Shown: positions 21,185-31,600 of the stretch, in pieces
How positions within the stretch are numbered: position 1 is the stretch's first letter
Layout of the letters: the number at the start of each line of letters is the position of its first letter
DNA from: Nemertoderma westbladi
Lineage: Eukaryota; Xenacoelomorpha; Nemertodermatida; Nemertodermatidae
Length of the DNA stretch: 41,752 nucleotides
Direction: 5' to 3'
Assembly (NCBI GenBank): GCA_032718475.1
Contig: JAUCBJ010002596.1
Span: 1 to 41,752, forward strand
Position numbers and translations under genes: made by a program
Notes under the pieces: generated by a model
The model's input: only the letters and a program-made list of their open reading frames with translations
Told to the model about the DNA's origin: nothing
Databases searched by the model: none

Positions 21185-21776
21185 CACAGACTATGCCTCA
21201 CTGAGGCACTGAGGCATAGACTATGCCTCACTGAGGCACTGAGGCATAGACTATGCCTCAATGAGGCATAGACTATGACTCACTGAGGCATAGACTATAC
21301 CTCACTGAGGCACTGAGGCACTGAGGCATAGACTATGCCTCACTGAGGCATAGACTATGCCTCACTGAGGCATAGACTATGCCTCACTGAGGCATAGACT
21401 ATGACTCACTGAGGCATAGACTATGCCTCACTGAGGCATAGACTATGCCTCACTGAGGCATAGACTATGCCTCACTGAGGCACTGAGGCATAGACTATGA
21501 CTCACTGAGGCATAGACTTTGCCTCACTGAGGCATAGACTATGCCTCACTGAGGCACTGAGGCATAGACTATGCCTCACTGAGGCATAGACTATGCCTCA
21601 CTGAGGCATAGACTATGACTCACTGAGGCATAGACTATGCCTCACTGAGGCATAGACTATGCCTCACTGAGGCATAGACTATGACTCACTGAGGCACTGA
21701 GGCATAGACTATGCCTCACTGAGGCATAGACTATGACTCACTGAGGCATAGACTATGCCTCACTGAGGCATAGACT
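21185..21776. repeat. Left array of 19-bp palindromes
   Basis: About 25 copies of GAGGCATAG-A-CTATGCCTC, each an almost perfect palindrome around one central base, on a 22-bp pitch with CACT linkers and occasional short GAGGCACT half units. Variants include CTATGACTC and CTTTGCCTC. The central base is A in this orientation. Confidence 0.95.
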
Positions 21777-22208
21777 TGCTTCACCATGGATGGGCTTTAC
21801 CACTGTACTCGCATCTGCTGTCTCATTGGCTGCTCGATGCCTCAGATTAAGGGTCTAAGGCCTTCAAGCTGATCATTTGCTTAGTTTTCTAATTAGAAGG
21901 TCGTGAGTTCGAACCCTAGAAGAGCATTATTCTTTTTCCTAGCTCTTGGCTAACTCTAGCATACACTAGCTTCGACTCTCCCAGCTATAGTGATAGTATG
22001 CAACCTTGGGAGTTAATGTGAGTAAAGGCCAAGAGATTAGACTTCAGGCTCCCTCTAATGGTTCATTCTTCTTAACTTTAGAAAATAGCACAACCCGTAT
22101 TTAAAGTTTTAAAAATTATGACTTAGTCGACCAATTTTCCAAGGTATATTATAAAACATATAATTTCTTGAATAAATAGGCCTAATAGTAATAAATATTG
22201 TGGGGTAA

Positions 22209-22330
22209 ATACATTTATAATACTAATATAATTATTATGGATAAATAGTCCTAATACTAATATAATTGTTATGGATAAATAGTCCTAATACTAATATAAT
22301 TGTTTTGGATAAATAGCCCTAATACTATTA
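22209..22330. repeat. 34-bp tandem repeat, about three units
   Basis: Units read GGATAAATAG(T/C)CCTAATACT followed by AATATAATTGTTAT. They lie directly downstream of the cargo gene's stop codon and may form part of its 3' UTR. Confidence 0.8.
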
Positions 22331-22341
22331 TGAAAGGAACT

Positions 22342-23409
22342 TCAACAAACAAATGTCAATAGCGTCGTCCTGCGCGGGCATATACTGAACGAGAGTTTTT
22401 TTATCATAGGTCTTCGAAAATTAGTAAAAGCTGGTTGATTTACTTTACTTTCATCTTCCTCATTACCCAACTGTTTCTTAATTTTATTCAATTGCTCATT
22501 AATTTTCAGTAATTTACTTTTATTTCCCATAACCTGTCTTAATATCTCTTCTCTATTTTCCTCATTTTCTTCCATTTGTTTAATAAATTTCCGCATTTGA
22601 TTTTTGTTTCCTAATATTTGTCTCAATATCTCTTCTTTATTTTCATCATTCTCTTCTAAATGTTTAATACATTTCTGTAATTTAATTTTACTTCCTAGAA
22701 CTTGGGTCAATGTCGCCTCTTTATTTTCTTCATTTTCCTTCAAATGTTTAATAATTTTCCGCAATTGATTCTTATTTCCAAGTAATTGCCTCTTTATTTC
22801 CTCATTATCATCATTTTCATCCTCTTCTCCACTTTCCTGATCTTCACTTTCTTCACCCTCTTTCTGACCTTCACTTTCTTCATCCTCTTCCCCGCCTTCA
22901 CTTTCTTCATCCTCTTCCTGTTCTTCACTTTCTTCATCCTCTTCCTGTTCTTCACTTTCTTCATTCTCTTCCTGACCTTCGCTATCTTCACCCTCTTCCT
23001 GTTCTTCACTTTCTTCATCCTCCTCCTGATCTTCACTTTCTTTGTTCTCAACTTCACTCTCTTCAACTTCATCCTGACCTTCACTATTTTCATTCTCCAT
23101 CTCATCATCCTCTTCTTTTCCATCTTTCTCACTCAAAGTTTCCTCATTTTCTAGGGGTAACTGTTTTTGTATCCCTTTCAAAATATTCATAACTTTATGA
23201 AATTTATTTTCCATTGTCTGTTTTATATTTAATATATCACGCTCATCTCTCTTTTTCTTTTCATCTTCACTAAAAATATCTTCGGATTTTTTAAATTTTT
23301 TTGGTAATGGAGCCATTAGTTTTTCCTTTCTATGCGTTTCCATATGGCGAGATAAATTGTCTTGTCTCATTTCTTTATTACAAACCAAACAACTTTCATG
23401 TCTATGCAT
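22342..23409 (-). CDS. Cargo gene: single C2H2 finger, acidic repeats and 28-residue coiled-coil repeats
   Basis: Intact 355-codon ORF from ATG at 23409 (A at -3) to TGA at 22342-22344, the only gene in the 6.6-kb element. Residues 7-26: one C2H2 finger, C-x2-C-x11-H-x3-H with the conserved Leu (CLVC ... NLSRHMETH). Residues 27-100: basic/charged linker (KKFKKSEDIF). About 100-205: Glu/Asp/Ser/Gln repeats with a 10-residue rhythm (EESEEQEEDE). About 205-320: four repeats of 28 residues, each with NENKEEILRQ and GNKxQLxKxIKHL cores. As 28 is four heptads, this predicts a long coiled coil. The C-terminus is basic (RRPMIKKLSF). The family is not recognised. The layout suits a nuclear DNA-binding oligomer, which is inference. 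No stop or frameshift interrupts it. Confidence 0.75.
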   Translation of the reverse strand: MHRHESCLVCNKEMRQDNLSRHMETHRKEKLMAPLPKKFKKSEDIFSEDEKKKRDERDILNIKQTMENKFHKVMNILKGIQKQLPLENEETLSEKDGKEEDDEMENENSEGQDEVEESEVENKESEDQEEDEESEEQEEGEDSEGQEENEESEEQEEDEESEEQEEDEESEGGEEDEESEGQKEGEESEDQESGEEDENDDNEEIKRQLLGNKNQLRKIIKHLKENEENKEATLTQVLGSKIKLQKCIKHLEENDENKEEILRQILGNKNQMRKFIKQMEENEENREEILRQVMGNKSKLLKINEQLNKIKKQLGNEEDESKVNQPAFTNFRRPMIKKLSFSICPRRTTLLTFVC

Positions 23410-23550
23410 TATATAGCAATGTCAATTAATAATATTGAATTTTAGCTAAATGATTTTACAAAATTTTAAATAAATTAAACTTTTATGAAAATAAATAAAA
23501 CTTTTTAATATAAAACTTAGAGAATGACTGGGAATGCGTTGAACGGGGGT

Positions 23551-23647
23551 TATTATAGAGGGAGGCTAGAATGGATTATCCAATCAGAGTGCGAGGGTGA
23601 GTTAGGCAGCCAATCAGGACTCGAGGGAGGAAAGTTAGACAGCCAAT
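23551..23647 (-). promoter_or_regulatory. Candidate promoter of the cargo gene: TATA-like motif and three CCAAT boxes
   Basis: Upstream of the minus-strand ATG at 23409 lie TATAATA (minus strand, 23551-23557) and CCAAT at 23580-23584, 23610-23614 and 23643-23647. The CCAAT starts are 30 and 33 bp apart, about three helical turns, as in multi-CCAAT NF-Y promoters. They read on the + strand, but CCAAT boxes work in either orientation. The TATA-like motif predicts a start near 23525. Confidence 0.5.
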
Positions 23648-23761
23648 GAGAGAGTAGATGCGAGTACAGTGGTAAAGCCCATCCATAGTGAGATAACGTC
23701 ACACTAACTCTCAAGGATAGTTATACTCACTATTCAAATATCCCTCGCAAACCAGATTCCC

Positions 23762-24444
23762 CTGAGGCACTGAGGCATAGACTATGCCTCACTGAGGCAT
23801 AGACTATGCCTCACCTGGGCACTGAGGCATAGACTATGCCTCAGCTGAGGCATGCTATGCCTCAGTGAGGCATAGTCTATGCCTCAGTGAGGCATAGTCT
23901 ATGCCTCAGTGCCTCAGTGAGGCATAGTCTATGCCTCAGTGAGGCATAGTCTATGCCTCAGTGCCTCACGTGAGGCATAGACTATGCCTCAGTGAGGCAT
24001 AGTCTATGCCTCAGTGAGGCATAGTCTATGCCTCAGTGCCTCAGTGAGGCATAGTCTATGCCTCAGTGAGGCATAGTCTATGCCTCAGTGAGGCATAGTC
24101 TATGCCCAGTCAGTGAGGCATAGTCTATGCCTCAGTGCCTCAGTGAGTCATAGTCTATGCCTCAGTGAGGCATAGTCTATGCCTCAGTGAGGCATAGTCT
24201 ATGCCTCAGTGCCTCAGTGAGTCATAGTCTATGAGTCATGCTTCAGTGAGGCATAGTCTATGCCTCAGTGAGGCATAGTCTATGCCTCAGTGAGGCATAG
24301 TCTATGCCTCAGTGAGGCATAGTCTATGCCTCAGTGAGGCATAGTTTATGCCTCAGTGAGTCATAGTCTATGCCTCAGTGCCTCAATGAGGCATAGTCTA
24401 TGCCCCAGTGAGTCATAGTCTATGCCTCAGTGAGGCATAGTCTG
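23762..24444. repeat. Right array of 19-bp palindromes, with orientation flips
   Basis: Mirror image of the left array: mostly GAGGCATAG-T-CTATGCCTC units. The first three units (to about 23842) and one at about 23976 carry central A instead. The flips are bounded by palindromic joints CTCAGCTGAG (23841-23850) and CCTCACGTGAGG (23964-23975). Confidence 0.95.
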
Positions 24445-24499
24445 TGTCAGGTCTTAAATGAGAGTCTTACAAATTCGAACGTCAACGAACAAATTTGAC

Positions 24500-24590
24500 G
24501 GTTACTGTTCCACTTTGGTGTAGTGGTTGCGTTGAATTCACATCTCCCGTATGTCATGGGTTCGATCCCTGCATGAACCAGGGCAGTTTT
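24500..24590 (+). repeat. tRNA-derived sequence in the right arm
   Basis: Plus-strand twin of 21039-21129, with TGGTGTAGTGG (A box, from about 24517) and GGGTTCGATCCC (B box), differing at only a few bases. Confidence 0.7.
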
Positions 24591-24719
24591 CGTTCGGTCA
24601 GCAATAGGCCTAACGTTGCAAAATGCAGTATTATTTCCTAGTAACCAATTCATGGCTACCGTATGGTTTTCACTTTGAGACATTTCGCCCTCTAGCGGCA
24701 GACTAGGGAACTTCATACT

Positions 24720-25980
24720 ACTCTGTGACTCTGCAAAAGATATAGCCTATGCCGTAGTAGATGCCGATTGGGGGGTCAAATTAAGTAATAATATATCTAA
24801 ATAAGTCTCAAACATCTTGCTTCATGGCTCGCCCCTTTGAACTCTTAAGCAATATAACTTCATAGTTTTGCGGATTGTAAATAACAAAGCTAGAGAAGAT
24901 GTTAATTTTAAATAATACGCCCTCTAGCGGTAGACAGGGGAACTTCATACTACTCTATGGCTCCGCAAAAGATATGGCCTATGCCGTAGTAGATGCCGAT
25001 TGGGGGGTCAAAATTAAGTAATAATATATCTAAATAAGCCTCAAACATCTTGCCTCATGGCTCGCCCCTTAGAACTCTTAAGCAATATAACTTCATAGTT
25101 TTTAAGGAAAACTGGTAAATGAGATGTGTTAATTACGCATACCTCGCAGTTTTAAGTAATTAATTATACAGTGGGTTAGATCGTTTTGAGAATAGGACCA
25201 TTGGAAAGAGCGCCCTCGATAACCTCAGTACAAAGAAAATTAATACGGATTAACCGGATATAGCTTGTTATTATAAAACATAAATTACAGTAGAACAATT
25301 AGGGTTGTAAATAAAAACAAATTAAATTGAAGATAAACTGTATATATAAACTTATGTATTAAAAGAGGGCCCTATTTAATTATACAGTATACTGAAAATG
25401 GTTAGCGATACCATAATTAGATTATCGATAGGGATGCGGTTTCCTTAAATGAGGCAATCCTGACGCAGCATAAAGAATTTTAAGAGGGGCCCCGATAAAT
25501 TGCTCATTCATGCGTAACTGGTAACCTAGGCGATAGCTTGTCTTAAGTTTAAGCCCTTTGCTAACATTATCTCCAAAATAGTTACCAGTAGGGGAGCTGT
25601 ATACCCTAGGGCTAAATAAGGCTGCAAGTCTATGGTTAGATGCTTCCAATAATGATCTCATTTAGTAGCGGTAAGTAATATAAAAACTAATTAATCTAAA
25701 AATAGAAATCAATGTATAAAGTAAAAGTAATACAATTAATTAATTTAAAATAAAGTACAAATGAATAATTAATTTAAAATTAAATATGAATAAATAAAGT
25801 AAAATAAAATATAGATAATTAATTAAAATTAAATATAAATAAATAAGTCTCAAACATCTTGCCTCATGGCTCGCCCCTTAGAACTCTTAAGCAATATACT
25901 GTAACTTCATAGTTTTGCGGATTGAAAATAACAAAGTTAGAGAAGATGTTAATTTTCAGATAATACGCCCTCTAGCGGCA
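24720..25980. repeat. Internal duplications that lengthen the right arm
   Basis: A block with CTCAAACATCTTGC, TCATGGCTCGCCCCTT, ACTCTTAAGCAATATA and TACGCCCTCTAGCGG occurs three times, starting near 24809, 25041 and 25849. Between the second and third copies, 25090-25840 has no counterpart in the left arm apart from a partial copy of the AT-rich and GAGCTGTATACCCTA segments seen at 26170-26285. Confidence 0.75.
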
Positions 25981-26548
25981 GACTATGGAACTGCAGACGG
26001 CTGGATATAGGTAAGAGTAATTAGTAATCAGAGCTGTCACGAGAGGGGGGCGGGGCGCTTGGATTCAACTATTATTAATAAGCTGTTGCTTGGTTAAAGC
26101 TAATTGGGGGGTCAAAGGTCAACGAAAAAGCTGTCTGGATATAGATAAGAGTAATTAGTTGCCAGTGGGGGAACTGTATACCCTATGGCTAAGTATGGGT
26201 AAGAAATCAATGTATAAAGTAAAAGTAATACAATTAATTAATTTAAAATAAAGTACAAATGAATAATTAATTAAAATTAATGAATAAAAGAGCTGCGGTG
26301 TCACTTATGACACCCTCTTCCTCCTCTTTGCGACAGTTGGACATCACTGATGACCCATTGTGTGTCAGGGCGCTAATCAGTCTGATTAATTAGGTTAATC
26401 AATTAAACCATAATTAGGAGTCATATGACACCCGTTAGGGTTTAATTGTACTAATTAATTGATGATACCTGTCAATTAGGGTCTAATTAGCCTAATTGGG
26501 AGGTGTCACCCAGACAGTCTGGCGCCAATGACACCCATAGGGTGATAA

Positions 26549-26570
26549 TTGGGTGTCATATGACACCCAA
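26549..26570. repeat. Subterminal perfect palindrome (right arm)
   Basis: Mirror copy of the palindrome at 20074-20095, at the same distance (51 bp) from the right end at 26621. Confidence 0.8.
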
Positions 26571-26627
26571 TGGGTGTCAGTGGGTTCCAACTGTCACAAA
26601 GAGGAGGAAGACCCTACTACTAACGGC

Positions 26628-27366
26628 TCCTCAGATCATTAGAACATGCTGGTTCTAGTGTTGGTCTTTTTATTAACTCCAGAAAGACCAAAATTTTGAC
26701 AGTTAACTCTGAAAGTCCTCAGCAAGTATCTGATCGGATGAGCATAAGCTCAAAGGATGGTATGCTTGAGCTTGTGGACGACTTCTGTTACCTGGGATCA
26801 TGGATCAAGGCATGGGCAGCCTTGAATAGGCTTTCCTGGATTTGGAAGTCACCGAGAATTAATCGGAAACTTAAGGTCCGATTATTTAGAGCAGCAGTAG
26901 TTCCAGTACTCCTCTATGGGAGTCCATGCTGGGCTCTAACTACTGGGGACACCAAATCTCTGGATGGCACATTCACAAGAATGCTACGCCGGGTTCATTG
27001 TGTCAAGTACAATGCACACATCTCCAACCAGACACTATATAACATTGGAGGTGTCTCATTGGTTCCCCCAAGCTTGACACTAGAACAAAATCGCCTCCGC
27101 TTTGCAGGACATTGCTTTCGCCGTGAGGATCAGCCAGTGCATAATCTTGTACTTTGGCAGCCTCATGGAGTGAATAAGCAGGGTGGACAGCCCATGACTT
27201 TCCTGAGACGCATCTTAAAGGACACTGGCCTTGAAGATGCGGATGATCTAGCAAATGTCATGGGTGATAGGGAGTTGTGGCGGAGCAATTTTGTCGACAA
27301 GCCGGCACGCTTTCTTAAAATTGCAGCTGCAATGCAGCATGCCGATCCTAGTAGTAGTAGTAGTAC
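26628..27366 (+). pseudogene. LINE reverse transcriptase, segment 3 (thumb and C-terminal domain)
   Basis: Continues in frame after AACGGC with LEHAGSSVGLFINSRKTK (motif D), DDFCYLGSWI (motif E), VLLYGSPCWA, MLRRVHCV and RLRFAGHCFRR, down to about 27345. The end decodes a (TAG)n tract as poly-Ser and then CACACACA, marking the LINE 3' end. Upstream of 26696 no ATG is needed because this is a continuation. Confidence 0.88.
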
Positions 27367-28508
27367 CACACACACATAAGCAATGATGTGCTCTATAAGC
27401 ACCTCATTGCCAAAACCCAGCTTCACCCTGCACTCCCACCGTTTAAAGCTAGTCGCACTCTGTTATCGCCGATAGCCGGTTCACGACTGGTGTTTTAGCA
27501 ACCCACTGGATTGAACAGGCGTGGCGACCGTTCAATAACTTTCCATCACTGGCTTCGCAACGACACTAGATTTCGAACGTCCCCAAACTTAAGTGTACGG
27601 CTGTCAGAAATATTTGGGATGGCGTTGCTTCTGGGGCTACCGGCATTGCACCATAGTGTATGCGGACCACATATGGGTCAATGTGAAAATAAAAATCAAA
27701 TGTCCCATTCGTGGCAGAAAAATAATAAAATCTTAAATTTATTCATGTAAACTTTGTGGTAATACCGCTCACACCATTGTGTAGTCTCTCTGGGCGCAAG
27801 CAACAGATGGCTCCAGAGAAGTGAAGCTCGTTAAAAAGTAATCTACTTAAGGTGATGAGTGTGGGGCGAACCACGAAAGTAAGCGAGCTTAGCATACGGT
27901 TACTACTATCCCATCGGTGTGTCTGTAGATCTGTCGTTCTGTAGGTCCGTATTTTTAAACGTTAACTCAGCCAATCCTCGATGAAATCTAACCAAACTTG
28001 GTAGACATGTTGTTTAGCAAAAGTTTAGAAATTTACTAAGTATAAATTGCTAGGGGCCTTCAGGACGAGGGCAACGAGGCTAATGATTGAGCCGACACAA
28101 TTTCCAAAATCAATCTTGGAATTACTGCTTTTCCTACTATTTATCATACAGTACGTGTATGTATTCGGTGGTGGGTGTATTATAGGTGTGGTGTATGTAG
28201 GCTATGTGGTGTCTAACTTACCACAATCTCTAAGACAGGACAGGACTGCAGTATGTGTAAGTGCCACTTATAGTGGAGTGTGGGTTTGCGTTTCTCAACC
28301 CACCCTTATATCACATAGTGGTACTTACATACTATATTGTGACTTCAGAGTTCTATGTTCACCTACCGTTATTGTTGGTATTTTTAGTTATTAAGTAATC
28401 TTATAATTAATTAATTATTAAATATATTTATTAATATTTTTAATTCCAAATATTTTTAAATATATTTATAAATTAATTAATAAAATAATAAGTAATTTTC
28501 GTTTGACA
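27367..28508. other. Gene-free stretch with repeat fragments
   Basis: Contains a GTCTGT-rich dispersed repeat (about 27850-28020) similar in order to that at 292-450. It also has a hairpin at about 28249-28345, where GTATGTGTAAGTGCCACT faces AGTGGTACTTACATAC. Short ORFs at 27511 and 28047 have no recognisable product. 28400-28500 is AT-rich. Confidence 0.5.
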
Positions 28509-28672
28509 AAGTTGAGCAAAATCGGCATTGAAATCAGGTGGGATCGAACTGCTGACCTCCAGGTTGGAAGTCTACCTGTCCAACCATTACAGAAATGGTT
28601 AGAGCGCCAGTCTTATACACTGGAGGTCACCAGTTCGATCCCACCCGTACATCAATGCCAACTTTGCTAAAC
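28509..28672. repeat. Head-to-head pair of tRNA-derived sequences
   Basis: Right copy (+ strand, 28591-28672): A box TGGTTAGAGCG, an intact anticodon arm CCAGT-CTTATAC-ACTGG whose loop position would give UAU, and B box AGTTCGATCCC. Its T stem does not pair. Left copy (- strand, 28509-28589) is similar (CTGGAGGTCAGCAGTTCGATCCCACC). Together they form a palindrome of about 80-bp arms with almost no spacer. These are SINE heads or tRNA relics, not functional genes. Confidence 0.7.
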
Positions 28673-28689
28673 TGTGCCAAAAAAAATTA

Positions 28690-31600
28690 CAATTATAAAA
28701 ACTACAAAATAAATGTAACTTATTTAGAGACCTCCCCTCAATGCTTCCCTATATATGCAAATCATGATTATAATAACTTTTAAGTGTCGCAGTACAATCA
28801 ATAATGTTCACACCGCGTAGAAGTGCGACCATGCGGTCGTGAGGGTTGAGAACCACAAGATACTTTACCAAAATCACACTTACCGAAGTGACGAGTGCTA
28901 GCTATATCATGTTATAGACATACCAACTGCAGGTGTTATGTATTTGCACAGCTTATTCTGCCTGGAGTTATAGTGAACTCAAATAGTTTCGTGCTAATCC
29001 GACTGTCTGTTTTTTATCTGTCTGTCTGTTCGTCACAGTATAACCAAGGAGAGCAGATCTTTGGGGTACCCACTACCCAAGAAAGCTATAGACCCCAATG
29101 AGAATAAATTATACCTCAATTATCCATGTTTTATTCAAAAATTTAATATTATAATATATTATAATTATTACTAGATACGCAATGTTTTTGTACAGCATTT
29201 AACGTTTAATATAATCTTATTGATATATCTATCTATATATACATGTTAAAGGGAACAAACAATATCGTAGAAAATGAGTCCAGTGTGAGTTTAGTGCAAG
29301 TTTAGTAATACAAACGTCAAAACATTAAAAGTAGAAATAATGGAGCACTTTAAGTTAGTTAGCATACAACATAATTACCAAATGCATATTAGCGACAAAT
29401 CAATCCCATCAGCTTTCATTAAAAAAAATTATTATAACAATAATGTTAAGTGCGCTTTAGTGACTTAAGCGAGAAACTTAAACATTTTTTCAAAAACGAA
29501 GAACAATAAGTTCGCGTTTTATGTATCGCGTATTAGTTTCATGGATGCCAGAAAAACCTTAGATTCACATTATTAAATTAGTTGAAGCATAAAAGGTAAG
29601 AACTAACAAAAATATACGTACATATTATATAAAAATAATATATAAAGTGAATTGAACACTTTAGTTGGGCTGCTACGCAAACACTAGTCAATCGACTTAT
29701 AATTGAATATAATACTGAATAGTCAAATATTCAAATATACCGGTAGTCAATATTAGTTTGCACAAAAAGACTGAATTAAATATTTATATACTTATTGTGC
29801 AAGGGTATTTGGAGCAAAATCTTATTTTTACAGACAACCTATTTGATACTAATAAGTAATAATAACAGATTACGTTTGTAAATTATGGTAAGAAGAGTTG
29901 TACAATACAAATTAACCCAAAAATAATTTGCCAATATGCGATGTGATACCTAAACGAAAATGAAACCAAACTCTGACGAAAAAACTATTAATGCCAGTAA
30001 CACCTCGCTGAAAATTCGCAAAGGTGGGAAATGTATCACCAATCCAATATTAAAGAAAAATTTAATAATTTAATGTATCATTAAATGTCATGACAGACCG
30101 GCAAGGAAAAATTTCAATATTTTGCCCAAAATAAGTAGAAACATAGCATTTTTAAACTCTAACAAATAACAATATTATTAATTCACATAAGTCGTATAAT
30201 TTACGGGCAGAAATGTGATTTAAAAAAATCGAATAGGCGGTTCTCGCCAAATTGATGCCAAAATTAATCCAAAAAGGTGAGGTAAATGAAAATATGCATA
30301 AAAATTATATAAAATAATAAATTTATTTACCGACATATTATCCATATCGTGCAATACTTGTTAATTAGCGGTGCTGATTAAATATTACACTTTTTATCTT
30401 AGGATTGGAGCCCACACCACAATCATATTTATATATATATATATATGAAATGTGCGTTGTGTCATTCAAATAGAAAATCTTAGATCTTAAAATCTGAAAT
30501 CGAAGATCTTAACCCGAAAAATACAAATTAATAGGCTCTAGTTAAACTTCGTTAACAAACTATTTGTTTTACTGAAAACAAAATGTGCAATAAACTAAGT
30601 ATTAAAAAAAACATTATAAGCAATAAATATAATATATACTGCATAAGTGCCATACTACTGATGACATTCTGGGCGAAGCAAACCCAACCACAAAAACACA
30701 CAATATAATTATATATTTTATAAAAAGTCGAAAAATTTACTTTCAAATTCAAATATCATTAATATTCTATAACCCAAACGCCAGTAATTGACTATGCAGA
30801 TAAAAATAAAACATATGACATTTAAAGAAACTATCATTATTGAGACATTAGTTGGGCCTAATATGTAAATGTTCTAAGTATATTGTAATATTATATTATG
30901 TAACAAATAAAGATATATTATGGTGATGACGTATGTACTAAAAATAGCAACATTGAAGCACTTAAGTGATATAATATGGCGACTTTAACCGAGTGTGTGA
31001 TAAACCTTCAAACAACTTAGTCTTCGCATTACGATAAAAAAATTGCCAAACACAATATCCATTGGAAATATATTACGAGGGATTATTGTATTATTGTTCG
31101 TGGCACCGAAAAATAAAAATACTTATTTTTTATTGTTAAATATCGAATTGTAAAAAACATTTAAAGGATCATAACTGCGGTTTTGAATTAGGGATGTCCA
31201 GGAATTGATATTTTGATTCCAACCGGAACCGGAAATGGAAAAAAAACAGCCGTAATTCAGGCCAAACAGAATTCCAGACCATCCCTAGCATTAATAAGGA
31301 AGTTTCTACTTGATTCTTTCGGGGAGTTATAAAGTTTTATAAATAATAAAACCAAAATTCGGTAAACTATCTAAGTTGGATAAACCATAGCGAGATATGC
31401 CAAAATAACACATAATGAAATATCAACCTGTAGCGATATATATGCGATCTGTTAATAAGTATTGGGACTATATACTTTTTATATTAACTGACCTGAGTAA
31501 TAGATAAGGGAACTTTTAACTCACACACATACCGAGCCGAGAGTTTGGGACAGATAAAACGTAAATAAATACAATTAATACCGAAATCAAATCTTGCCAA

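Larger units (their letters stand above)
20023..26621. mobile_element. 6.6-kb Maverick/Polinton-like non-autonomous element with a single cargo gene
   Basis: Starts AGTAGTAGGGTCTT and ends with its reverse complement. It is flanked by an exact 6-bp direct repeat AACGGC (20017-20022, 26622-26627), and the host LINE frame closes over the empty site. The left arm (20023-21835) and right arm (23637-26621) are inverted copies holding TGTCA-rich subterminal palindromes, AT-rich DNA, a tRNA-like sequence and a palindrome array. The right arm is longer because of internal duplications (24720-25850). A 1.8-kb core carries one ORF. A 6-bp duplication, 5'-AG and very long inverted ends are hallmarks of Maverick/Polinton elements, but no polymerase B, integrase, ATPase, protease or capsid gene is present. 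Dada-type transposons also make 6-7-bp duplications, so the class is inference. Confidence 0.75.
17762..27366 (+). mobile_element. 5'-truncated non-LTR retrotransposon (LINE) split by two nested insertions
   Basis: Three in-frame segments (17762-18270, 19685-20022, 26628-27366) add up to one reverse-transcriptase ORF. The intervening 18271-19676 and 20023-26621 are later insertions, each flanked by a target duplication. The codon phase is preserved at both junctions. The endonuclease domain is missing and the 3' end runs into a (TAG)n microsatellite at about 27350, followed by CACACACA. The clade was not determined; the C-terminal domain (KTK, YLGSWI, RLRFAGHCFRR) fits several RTE/CR1/I-like LINEs. 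Confidence 0.85.

Noticed and set aside
22786-23154. 122-codon Phe-rich sense ORF and a Lys-rich antisense ORF
   Set aside because: Both are shadows of the acidic repeat region of the cargo gene.
20023-26621. Complete Maverick or virus-like element
   Set aside because: No polymerase B, integrase, protease, ATPase or capsid sequence is visible; only the ends fit.
28047-28394. 115-codon ORF
   Set aside because: It overlaps a hairpin repeat and has no recognisable domain or gene signals.
28591-28672. Functional tRNA-Ile (UAU)
   Set aside because: The anticodon arm is good, but the T stem does not pair and the sequence is part of an inverted repeat pair, so it is a tRNA-derived relic.
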